DNA from: Thiohalobacter sp. IOR34
GTDB taxonomy: Bacteria; Pseudomonadota; Gammaproteobacteria; Thiohalobacterales; Thiohalobacteraceae
Direction: 5' to 3'
Length of the DNA: 64,000 nt
Assembly (NCBI RefSeq): GCF_030406045.1
Contig: NZ_CP128988.1
Span: 2,691,001-2,755,000 of the forward strand
The notes under the pieces were generated by a model that saw only the letters and a program-made list of their open reading frames with translations, was not told where the DNA came from and did not search any database. Shown here in pieces: positions 1 through 9,085 of the stretch. Position numbers and translations under genes: made by a program. The first letter of the stretch is position 1; each line of letters starts with the position of its first letter.

Positions 1-89
1 GTCACCTTGACCGCATTGGCCAGGGTGTTGACGCCGACCACCATGCGCTGGCGGGCTTCATCGCTAAACTTGACTTCTTTTGCCGTCAT
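1..89 (-). CDS. groEL: Chaperonin GroEL, N-terminal fragment cut by the window edge
   Basis: Only the first 29 codons lie in the window, running off the left edge. The N-terminus reads [16 protein letters not shown] followed by [14 protein letters not shown], the conserved start of the 60-kDa chaperonin, which folds cytosolic proteins with GroES. The ATG is at 87-89. It lies 51 bases downstream of the groES stop, so the two genes form the usual groES-groEL operon under the CIRCE-controlled promoter at 485-538. Nothing more can be said about the protein from this fragment. Confidence 0.93.
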   Translation of the reverse strand, partial: MTAKEVKFSDEARQRMVVGVNTLANAVKV

Positions 90-140
90 GATCGAAATCC
101 TCTATGAAAATCAGTAAGTTGCTTGAGATCGGGGTACCGG

Positions 141-431
141 TCAGTCTTCGATGACCGCCATGATGTCTTCTTCGCGCATCACCAGCAGGTCTTCGCCCTC
201 GACCACGACCTCGGTACCGGCATACTTGCCGAACAGCACTTTGTCGCCGACCTTCACGTCCAGCGGGCGCACCTCGCCGTTCTCCAGGATCTTGCCGTTA
301 CCCACAGCGATGACCTCGCCACGGACGGGCTTCTCGGCTGCCGTATCCGGAATGACGATACCGCCGGCCGTAGTACGCTCTTCCTCCATGCGCTTGATGA
401 TCACGCGATCATGCAACGGACGAATATTCAT
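141..431 (-). CDS. groES: Co-chaperonin GroES
   Basis: This is a 96-residue protein, the usual length of the 10-kDa co-chaperonin that caps the GroEL ring in the cytosol. It starts [18 protein letters not shown], has the mobile loop around [18 protein letters not shown] and ends [10 protein letters not shown], all typical of GroES. The ATG at 429-431 is preceded by AAGGAGAAAATCCTG, a strong ribosome site. A longer in-frame extension to 491 would run into the operator and is not credible. It is the first gene of the groES-groEL operon and is predicted to be heat-regulated through HrcA. Confidence 0.97.
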   Translation of the reverse strand: MNIRPLHDRVIIKRMEEERTTAGGIVIPDTAAEKPVRGEVIAVGNGKILENGEVRPLDVKVGDKVLFGKYAGTEVVVEGEDLLVMREEDIMAVIED

Positions 432-484
432 CAGGATTTTCTCCTTAATACACGATTCATTTTCAGTGGTCTGGACGAGCGCTG

Positions 485-511
485 TTAGCACTCGATTTCG
501 GTGAGTGCTAA
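485..511. promoter_or_regulatory. CIRCE operator (HrcA binding site)
   Basis: TTAGCACTC, a 9-base spacer, then GAGTGCTAA: a perfect match to the CIRCE consensus inverted repeat. It lies 54 bases upstream of the groES start, directly downstream of a sigma-70-like promoter. CIRCE is the known target of the heat-shock repressor HrcA, so repression of groES-groEL by HrcA is predicted. No hrcA gene is in the window. Confidence 0.96.
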
Positions 512-538
512 TAATAGCGACGCGCCTCGCAGAATCAA
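511..538 (-). promoter_or_regulatory. Predicted groESL promoter overlapping the edge of CIRCE
   Basis: On the minus strand TTGATT (533-538) and TATTAT (511-516) are separated by 16 bases, a plausible sigma-70 promoter. The -10 box abuts and overlaps by one base the CIRCE element, which fits blocking of RNA polymerase by HrcA. The CCCCTTGATT context also resembles a sigma-32 -35 box, but no convincing CCCCAT-type -10 follows. Confidence 0.65.
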
Positions 539-600
539 GGGGCGCGGGTTATTTAAATAATTTATCCGCGGATAAGTATGCTTAAGGGAAAGGCGCGGCT

Positions 601-1044
601 TCAATCGTCGTCGCGGGTGTACTCACCCTCCAGGGTCACCGGGCCGCGCTCGGCGCCGGGGGCCGCGGGACCGGCCGGCGGGAAACCGCCGCCGCCGCGG
701 AGGAAGGCGCGGATCAGCCAGCGACGCACCGGGGGGATCAGGCCGAGGAAACCCAGGGTATCGGTGACGAAGCCGGGAGTGAGCAGCAGGGCGCCGCTGA
801 CCAACAGCACCGCCCCCTCCAGCAGCTCCATCGCCGGCAGCTCGCCGCGCATCATCGACAGCTGCACCCGCTGCAGGGTGCTGAGCCCCTGCTGGCGCAG
901 CAGCAGGGCACCGAGCACGGCGGTGAACACCACCAGGAAGACAGTGGGAATGGCGCCCAGCAGGTTGCCGACCTTGATCAGGACATAGATCTCGACCGCC
1001 GGGATGACCAGGAACAGCACCAGCAGGAGGGGAAAGGGGTTCAT
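601..1044 (-). CDS. fxsA: FxsA family membrane protein
   Basis: The protein has 147 residues, starting MNPFPLLLVLFLVIPAVEIY, with about three hydrophobic segments. The conserved FxsA core VGNLLGAIPTVFLVV and GALLLTPGFVTDTLGFL are present. FxsA is an inner-membrane protein of unclear role; in E. coli its overproduction relieves exclusion of phage T7 by the F plasmid. The C-terminal 30 residues are Gly/Pro-rich and acidic. The start at 1042-1044 gives the family's normal N-terminus. An open frame continues upstream through the repeat array, but that is an artefact of the repeat period. Location next to groES matches many Gammaproteobacteria. Confidence 0.92.
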   Translation of the reverse strand: MNPFPLLLVLFLVIPAVEIYVLIKVGNLLGAIPTVFLVVFTAVLGALLLRQQGLSTLQRVQLSMMRGELPAMELLEGAVLLVSGALLLTPGFVTDTLGFLGLIPPVRRWLIRAFLRGGGGFPPAGPAAPGAERGPVTLEGEYTRDDD

Positions 1045-1086
1045 CCGCGCACCATAACGGGAACGCCGGGGCGCGACAAGCCGCCC

Positions 1087-1309
1087 ATGGGGACGGTGGC
1101 CACACCGCGATTCCGCGGGACACCCGATCGCGGCCTGGAGGCCGCTCCTACAAACAAGAGGTCCCGCCATGCCCCGTGTAGGAGCGGCGTCCACGCCGCG
1201 ATTCCGGCGAGACACCCATCGCGGCCTGGAGGCCGCTCCTACAAACAAGAGGTCCCGCCATGCCCCGTGTAGGAGCGGCGTCCACGCCGCGATTCCGGCG
1301 GCATACCCC
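1087..1309. repeat. REP cluster downstream of the 120-bp array (inverted hairpin units)
   Basis: Alternating REP-like units, each a GC-rich hairpin with a GTAGGAGCGG head. Forms GCGGCG-TCCA-CGCCGC and, inverted, GCGGCC-TCCA-GGCCGC alternate. The outward-facing heads are separated by a nearly identical spacer beginning AAACAAGAGGTCCCGCCATG. The first unit near 1093 is degenerate. There is no gene here. The cluster fills the fxsA-cutA interval together with the tandem array at 1310-2048. Confidence 0.9.
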
Positions 1310-2048
1310 ATCGCGGCCTGGAGGCCGCTCCTACATTGTTTTCCGTGGATTCCGTGGCCATCGATCTTTTCGTGGGTTTCGCGGGTTTCGTGGCCATCGT
1401 CGGTTCCGCCTGACGACGGTGGCAACCCCATCGCGGCCTGGAGGCCGCTCCTACATTGTTTTCCGTGGATTCCGTGGCCATCGATCTTTTCGTGGGTTTC
1501 GCGGGTTTCGTGGCCATCGTCGGTTCCGCCTGACGACGGTGGCAACCCCATCGCGGCCTGGAGGCCGCTCCTACATTGTTTTCCGTGGATTCCATGGCCA
1601 TCGGTCTTTTCGTGGGTTTCGCGGGTTTCGTGGCCATCGTCGGTTCCGCCTGACGACGGCGGCACACCCCATCGCGGCCGGGAGGCCGCTCCTACATTGT
1701 TTTCCGTGGATTCCATGGCCATCGATCTTTTCGTGGGTTTCGCGGGTTTCGTGGCCATCGTCGGTTCCGCCTGACGACGGCGGCAACCCCATCGCGGCCT
1801 GGAGGCCGCTCCTACATTGTTTTCCGTGGATTCCGTGGCCATCGATCTTTTCGTGGGTTTCGTGGGTTTCGTGGCCATCGTCGGTTCCGCCTGACGACGG
1901 CGGTAACCCCATCGCGGCCTGGAGACCGCTCCTACATTGTTTTCCGTGGATTCCGTGGCCATCGATCTTTTCGTGGGTTTCGCGGGTTTCGTGGCCATCG
2001 TCGGTTCCGCCTGACGACGGCGGCACACCCCATCGCGGCCGGGAATAC
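1310..2048. repeat. Tandem array: six copies of a 120-bp composite repeat plus a truncated seventh
   Basis: Units begin at 1310, 1430, 1550, 1671, 1791 and 1911, with a truncated unit at 2032, so the period is 120-121 bases. Each unit is a REP hairpin (ATCGCGGCCTGGAGGCCGCT) followed by about 95 bases containing CCGTGGATTCCGTGGCCATC and a second imperfect copy of TTTCGTGGCCATCG. Copies differ at only a few positions. Because 120 is a multiple of three, long open frames run through the array on both strands, but none has start, ribosome-site or protein-family support. A single unit recurs at 4861-4978. Confidence 0.93.
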
Positions 2049-2126
2049 CAGCCGCCGCCGGGCCGTCCCTACCTGCATGATCCGCCGCCCCTTTCACCCC
2101 TGCCCGGCTTCCGTTATGGTGCCGCC

Positions 2127-2459
2127 ATGAGCGACTCGCACCAGATCGCCTTCTGCACCGTGCCGGACCGGGAAACCGCGGAGCGCATCGCCATGGCGCT
2201 CGTCGAGCGGCGGCTGGCGGCCTGCGTCAACATCCTCCCCGGCCTGAGCTCCGTGTATCGCTGGCAGGGCGCCGTGCAGCACGACGAGGAGCTGCTGCTG
2301 CTGATCAAGACCCGCGGCGGGCTGGCATCCCGCCTGCAGGCGGCGATCCGCGAGCTGCATCCCTATGAACTTCCGGAGATCGTGGCAGTCCCAATCGTTG
2401 CCGGCCTGCCCGACTATCTGCACTGGATCGACGACAACCTAGCGGAACCCGCCCCATGA
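2127..2459 (+). CDS. cutA: Divalent-cation tolerance protein CutA
   Basis: A 110-residue protein with the CutA1 signature: N-terminal IAFCTVPDRETAERIAMALV, then RRLAACVNILPGLSSVYRWQG and the C-terminal HPYELPEIVAVPI. CutA is a small trimeric cytosolic protein linked to copper and divalent-metal tolerance; its exact activity is unresolved. The ATG at 2127 gives the family's normal length; an upstream open frame merely runs through the tandem repeats. No strong ribosome site is seen. The stop overlaps the dsbD start as ATGA (2456-2459), so translation is probably coupled, as in many Gammaproteobacteria. Confidence 0.95.
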   Translation: MSDSHQIAFCTVPDRETAERIAMALVERRLAACVNILPGLSSVYRWQGAVQHDEELLLLIKTRGGLASRLQAAIRELHPYELPEIVAVPIVAGLPDYLHWIDDNLAEPAP

Positions 2460-4756
2460 CACCAAGCCCCTGTCGACCCCGCCCCCTGTTTGCCCTGCTG
2501 CTCGGACTGCTGACCCTCTACTGGGCCCCCTTCGCCCAGGCCTTCTTCGGCGAGGACGAGCTGCTGCCGGTGGAAGAGGCCTTCGCCTTCAGTGCCGAGG
2601 TGACGCCGGACGGCCGCCTGCACGCCCGCTGGGAGGTGGCGGATGGCTACTATCTGTACCGCTCGCGCATCCAGCTGCACTCCAACACCCCGGGGATCGA
2701 GATCGGCGAACCGGTCTTCCCGCCGGGCGAACCCAAGCAGGACGAGTTCTTCGGCGAGATGGAGGTCTACCACGGGAAAGTAGAGATCGTCGCCCCGCTG
2801 CTGGTCAAGGACCCGGCCCTCGACAGCCTCGAGCTGCGGGTCAGCTCCCAGGGCTGCGCCGAGCGCGGCGTCTGCTACCCGCCACACACCCGGATCATCA
2901 AGCTGAAGCTGCCGCCAGCCGCCGCCCCCCCGGCCCCGGCGGCCAGCAAGCCCGGCCCCTTCCAGGCCCTGAAGGATCTCGGCCAGAGCCTCGGCCTTGG
3001 CGCCGAGGAGGGCATCCCTCCGGTGGAGGTCGCCTTCCGGGTCAGCGCCGGGGTACTCGACGCCAACACCCTGCGCGTCCGCTGGGACATCGACGACTGC
3101 TGCTACCTGTACCGCAAGCGGCTCAGCTTCGAGCTGCTGGATGGCGAAGGGGTTCGGCTGCTGGAGGCCCGCCTGCCGGCCGGCGATCCCAAGGACGACC
3201 CCATCTTCGGACGGGTCGAGGTCTACCACAAGACGGTCGAGGCCATCCTTCCCCTGGCGCGCAGCAACACGGCGGCGACCCGGCTGCGGCTCAAGGTCGG
3301 CTACCAGGGCTGCGCCTCGCGCGGCGTCTGCTACCCGCCGCAGACCAAGACCTTCGAGCTGAGCCTGCCGGCGGCAGACGGCGGCACCGCCGCGAAACCG
3401 GCCGCACCAGCCGCAGCCGCCGAAGGCGCGCCGCCGATCAGCGCCCAGGACCGGATCGCCGCGCGCCTGGCCAGCGGCAGCACCCTGGCCATCGTGCTCA
3501 GCTTCTTCGGCTTCGGCCTGCTGCTGGCCTTCACGCCCTGCGTGTTCCCGATGATCCCCATCCTCTCCAGCATCATCATCGGACAGGGCGAGAAGATCAC
3601 CACCCGCCGGGCCTTCGTGCTGTCGCTGGTCTACGTGCTGGCCATGGCCCTCACCTACACCGCGGCCGGGGTCTTCGCCGGCCTGTCCGGCGAGAGCCTG
3701 CAGGCCGCCTTCCAGAACCCCTGGATACTTAGCGCCTTCGCCGGGGTCTTCGTGCTGCTGGCGCTGTCCATGTTCGGCTTCTATGACCTGCAGATGCCGG
3801 CCTTCATCCAGACCCGGCTGACCGCCATCAGCAACCGGCAGCGCGGCGGCAGCCTGCTGGGGGTGGCGGTGATGGGCTTCCTCTCGGCGCTGATCGTCGG
3901 CCCCTGCGTGGCGGCGCCGCTGGCCGGTGCGCTGATCTACATCGGCCAGACCGGCGACCCCTATCTCGGCGGGCTGGCGCTGTTCGCCCTCAGCCTGGGC
4001 ATGGGCGCGCCGCTGCTGGCGATCGGCACCGGGGCCGGCAAGCTGCTGCCGCAGGCCGGCGACTGGATGAACGCCATCAAGGCGGTGTTCGGGGTGCTGC
4101 TGCTGGCGGTGGCGATCTGGATGCTGGAGCGCATCCTGCCGGCCCAGCTGTCCATGCTGCTGTGGGCCGTGCTGCTGATCTGCAGCGCGGTCTACCTGGG
4201 GGCGCTGGAGCGCCTCGGCGTGGACGCCAGTGGCTGGGCGCGGCTGCGCAAGGGCCTCGGCTTCGTGCTGCTCAGCTACGGCGTGCTGCAGCTGGTGGGA
4301 GTCGCCGCCGACAGCGACGACATCTACCAGCCGCTGCGCGGGCTGGCACCTGCCGGCACCAGCGTCGCCAGCGGCCCTGGCGCCTCGCACATCCAGTTCC
4401 AGCGAGTGAAGACGGTAGAGGATCTGCAGCGGGCGGTGAGCGCCGCGGCCGCCGAGGGACGCCCGGTGATGCTGGACTTCTTCGCCGAGTGGTGCACCGA
4501 CTGCCACCGGCTGGAGAAATACACCTTCGCCGACCCGCGGGTGCGCGAGGCCCTGGGCAACGCCGTGCTGCTCAAGGCCGACGTCACCGCCAACGATGCC
4601 GAGGACAAGGCGCTGCTCAAGCATTTCCGCATCCCCGGGCCACCGAGCATCATCTTCTTCGATGGTGAGGGGCGCGAGCGCAGCCGCTACCGGGTGATGG
4701 GCTACATGCCGCCGGAGGCCTTCGCCGATCACGTGCGGACGGCCTTTGGACGATAG
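2456..4756 (+). CDS. dsbD: Thiol:disulfide interchange protein DsbD with duplicated N-terminal domain
   Basis: This 766-residue inner-membrane reductase moves electrons from cytosolic thioredoxin to periplasmic thiols. Residues 1-29 are a signal peptide (cut after AQA). Two consecutive alpha domains follow, about 30-150 and 190-315, each with its Cys pair (C134/C140 and C286/C292, the C-X5-C spacing of E. coli C103/C109). The central membrane domain carries C362 in AFTPCVFPM and C484 in VGPCVAAPL, 122 residues apart as in E. coli. The C-terminal thioredoxin domain has WCTDC (C680/C683) and IPGPP. The usual protein has a single alpha domain, hence the extra length. The first four bases overlap cutA. 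Confidence 0.95.
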   Translation: MTPSPCRPRPLFALLLGLLTLYWAPFAQAFFGEDELLPVEEAFAFSAEVTPDGRLHARWEVADGYYLYRSRIQLHSNTPGIEIGEPVFPPGEPKQDEFFGEMEVYHGKVEIVAPLLVKDPALDSLELRVSSQGCAERGVCYPPHTRIIKLKLPPAAAPPAPAASKPGPFQALKDLGQSLGLGAEEGIPPVEVAFRVSAGVLDANTLRVRWDIDDCCYLYRKRLSFELLDGEGVRLLEARLPAGDPKDDPIFGRVEVYHKTVEAILPLARSNTAATRLRLKVGYQGCASRGVCYPPQTKTFELSLPAADGGTAAKPAAPAAAAEGAPPISAQDRIAARLASGSTLAIVLSFFGFGLLLAFTPCVFPMIPILSSIIIGQGEKITTRRAFVLSLVYVLAMALTYTAAGVFAGLSGESLQAAFQNPWILSAFAGVFVLLALSMFGFYDLQMPAFIQTRLTAISNRQRGGSLLGVAVMGFLSALIVGPCVAAPLAGALIYIGQTGDPYLGGLALFALSLGMGAPLLAIGTGAGKLLPQAGDWMNAIKAVFGVLLLAVAIWMLERILPAQLSMLLWAVLLICSAVYLGALERLGVDASGWARLRKGLGFVLLSYGVLQLVGVAADSDDIYQPLRGLAPAGTSVASGPGASHIQFQRVKTVEDLQRAVSAAAAEGRPVMLDFFAEWCTDCHRLEKYTFADPRVREALGNAVLLKADVTANDAEDKALLKHFRIPGPPSIIFFDGEGRERSRYRVMGYMPPEAFADHVRTAFGR

Positions 4757-4767
4757 GCGGGATCGTC

Positions 4768-5054
4768 ATCGCGGCCGGGAGGCCGCTCCTACACAACAAG
4801 AGGTTCCGCCTTGCCCCGCGCAGGAGCGGCGGCCACGCCGCGATTCCGGCGGCACACCCATCGCGGCCGGGAGGCCGCTCCTACATTGTTTTCCGTGGAT
4901 TCCGTGGCCATCGGCCTTTTCGTGGGTTTCGCGGGTTTCGTGGCCATCGTCGGTTCCGCCTGACGACGGTGGTAATCCCATCGCGGCCGGGAGGCCGCTC
5001 CTACACAACAAAAGGCTCCGCCTTGCCCCGTAGGAGCGGCCTCCAGGCCGCGAT
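4768..5054. repeat. REP cluster with one copy of the 120-bp composite unit
   Basis: Five REP hairpins in alternating orientation between dsbD and prsR. One complete copy of the 120-bp unit that is tandemly amplified at 1310-2048 lies at 4861-4978. Spacers between the outward heads read AACAAGAGGTTCCGCCTTGC or nearly so, resembling those at 1160-1260, which suggests common origin of the two clusters. No gene is present. Its right end lies about 12 bases from the prsR stop codon. Confidence 0.9.
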
Positions 5055-5066
5055 TCGGCTCGGGGA

Positions 5067-6425
<1,359 letters not shown>

Positions 6426-8730
6426 TCGTCTGTCCGTCGCCCGCTACAACGCGTAACTGTACGTTATTTTTCTTATCGTCGCTAATCGGGATACGCAGGC
6501 GGAAGGTGCTGCCCTGGCCGGGCCGGCTGATGACCTCGACCTCGCCGCCCAGGGCGCGGACGAATTCGCGGGTCTCGTGCACCCCGACCCCCATCCCGGC
6601 CTTGCCCTTGGTGGTCTCGAAGGGGCGGAACAGACGCTCGCGGATGAAGGTCTCGTCCATGCCGCAGCCGGTGTCCTGCACCTCGATCACCGCCTCGTCC
6701 TCCAGCCGGAAGAGGCGCACGATGATGCTGCCGTCATCGGCCGTGGCATCCTGGGCGTTGCGCACCAGGTGGCCGATGACGGCGGCAAAGCGTTCCCGGT
6801 TGGCGTTGGCCGAGATGCCACGCGCCTGGCAGTCGACACTGGGCACCGGCCGGCCGCTGGACATGGTCTCCGCCACCTCGTGCAGCAGCTCGCAGAGATC
6901 GACCTGTTCCTTCTTCTGGTCGGCCGCCTCGCCGCTGCGCAGATGGGCCAGCAGGCGGTTCATCTTCTCCACCGAATGCTCGACGGTGCGAATGGCGTCC
7001 TCCATGAAGGCCGGGTTGTGCTTGTGCTTGGCGGCATTGGTCACCACCAGCGACAACTGGCCGATGAGGTTCTTCAGGTCATGGATGACATAGGTGGAGA
7101 GACGGTTGTAGGTCTCGAACTGGCGCGCCTCGGCCAGGGCCCGGGAGGCCTCGAGCTGGGCGAGGTGGCTGGCCGCCTCGCGGCCGACGGTCTTCAGCAG
7201 GTCGCAGTCTTCCCAGTTGAAATGCTGCGGTGCCGGCGAGCGGTTGAGCAGCACGAAACCGATCAGGTTGTCATGCAGGATCAGCGGCGTGATCAGCCAG
7301 GCGCGCGGCATGTCCTTGAGCCAGGGCGGCAGTTGCAGGTCGCCATAGAGTTCGGGGCGACGCTCGAATTCATCGAGGTTGATGACCCACTCCTGGGTCT
7401 CCAGGAAGCGGATCAGCGGATCGTCGTCGCGCAGCGAGGCCTGGTAGGGTACCTGCATGTTCCAGCCGGCAACCGGCTCGAACCAGCCCTTCTCCAGCTT
7501 CCACCAGAGCACGCCCGAGGGGCTGTCGATGATCTCGGCGATGGCGCGCACCACGCGTTCGCAGAAGCGCACCTCCGGATCGCCGGACAGGGTGCCGATG
7601 AAACGCAGCCATTCGTCGCGATAGTCGTACTTGTAGTGGAAGAAATGCTTGTTGATGAACACCCGCAGGCTGGCGCGGGCCTGGCCGGAGAGGAACAACA
7701 CGGCCAGCAGCAGGATGGCACCGAACAGGAAGATGACCTGGGCCACCGTACCCCATTCGCCGCCATAGACCTTGACGTAATAGCCGCCGACACCCATGGC
7801 CAGCAGGTAGAGGCCGGCGCCCAGCAGCGCCGCGGTGTGGAAGACGATGCGCCGCGAGACGAAGATGTCCAGCGACCAGCGCGGATCGCGGGCGATGGTC
7901 AGGCCAATGAGCGGCACGGCGAGGGCGTTGATGAAGCCGCGCGCCTCCCACAGGGCGGGATCGATACGCTGGAACAGCAGGGCATCCGAATACAGATAGA
8001 AATCATAGATGAAGATGCTGCCGACACCGACGCAGAGATACTTGATGGCGCGCCGCGCATCGGAGCGGGTGTTGCGGAACAGATGCTCGACCAGCACCAG
8101 GCCGTAGACGGCGATGGCCAGATAGCCGGCCAGCAGCCAGTCGATGCCCTGCGTCAGGACGACGGGCGCGGGTGAGAAATAGCGGTAGGCGGTGAGGCTG
8201 GCCTGGAGCAGCACGAAGGCAGCGGAGAAGAGCAGCAGGGCGCGGAAACGCCGCTGCCGCTGCTGCTCGGGATAGACCGCGGCCAGCACCCCGGAGAGGA
8301 ACACCATCCAGCCGAAATCGCGCAGCAGTTCCAGCAACTGGGTGGAGAGGAAGACCTCCTGGCCCGCGCTGTGAAAGGCCGCAAAGCCCATCCACAGCGC
8401 ACTGCAGGCAGCGGCCAGGAACAGCAGGCGCTTGTGCGGCCGCTGCTGCTTGCCGGTCAGCAGCACCAGGGCCAGGACCAGGAAAAGCGTCGCGCCGGTT
8501 GAATAACCGACGACACCGATGTTCAGCATAACACCACCCCCAGCATCGACCGCTCAACAGGCCGGTCAATCATCCCGCCAACGCCGGGCCGTTGTTTATC
8601 ACCGCCGGCCGCCAGAACCCGCAGGGACCAGGGCCAGGCGGCGTCGCTTTTCTGACGCTGCCGGGACTAGACACTATAACGGCATTGGGGGCAGGGACAC
8701 AAATAGCGGGCGCAGCGGATTAACGGTAGG

Positions 8731-9062
8731 GGTGGCGGCCACGCCGCGGTTGTGGTGGAAATCCTCATCGCGGCCGGGAGGCCGCTCCTACAGCAAACCG
8801 TGCCGCCGTGCCCCGCGTAGGAGCGGCGTCCACGCCGCGATTGTGGTGGAAATTCCGATCGCGGCCGGAAGGCCGCTCCTACACACAAACCGTACCGCCG
8901 TGCCCTGCGTAGGAGCGGCGTCCACGCCGCGATTCGGCGGTCATCCCGATCGCGGCCTGGAGGCCGCTCCTACCTATACCATGGCGGATCCGCCTGTAGG
9001 AGCGGTCGCCAGGCCGCGATCTTCGGCGGCAACCCTCATCGCGGCCAGACGACCGCTCCTAC
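8731..9062. repeat. REP cluster between prsK and prsT
   Basis: About eight REP units, mostly alternating in orientation. They include GCGGCG-TCCA-CGCCGC, GCGGCC-TCCC-GGCCGC and the variant GCGGTC-GCCA-GGCCGC near 9000. The interval 8530-8730 just upstream of prsK has no gene; it presumably holds the prsK promoter, but no box pair stands out. The cluster ends about 24 bases from the prsT stop codon. Confidence 0.88.
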
Positions 9063-9085
9063 GAGGGACAGGGACACCGCCTGAT

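Noticed and set aside
601-2097. A 498-residue minus-strand open frame and a 399-residue plus-strand frame through the 120-bp array
   Set aside because: The period is a multiple of three, so any open frame repeats. The real genes are fxsA (start 1044) and cutA (start 2127), which have family-typical N-termini.
2414-4732. A 772-residue antisense open frame opposite dsbD
   Set aside because: High G+C produces long antisense frames. Its translation is low-complexity (Gln/His/Arg-rich) and dsbD has full family support.
8530-8730. A prsK promoter with a TATAGT-like -10 on the minus strand
   Set aside because: The only candidate -35 (TTTGTG) is poor and the spacing is 18-19; not supportable by eye.
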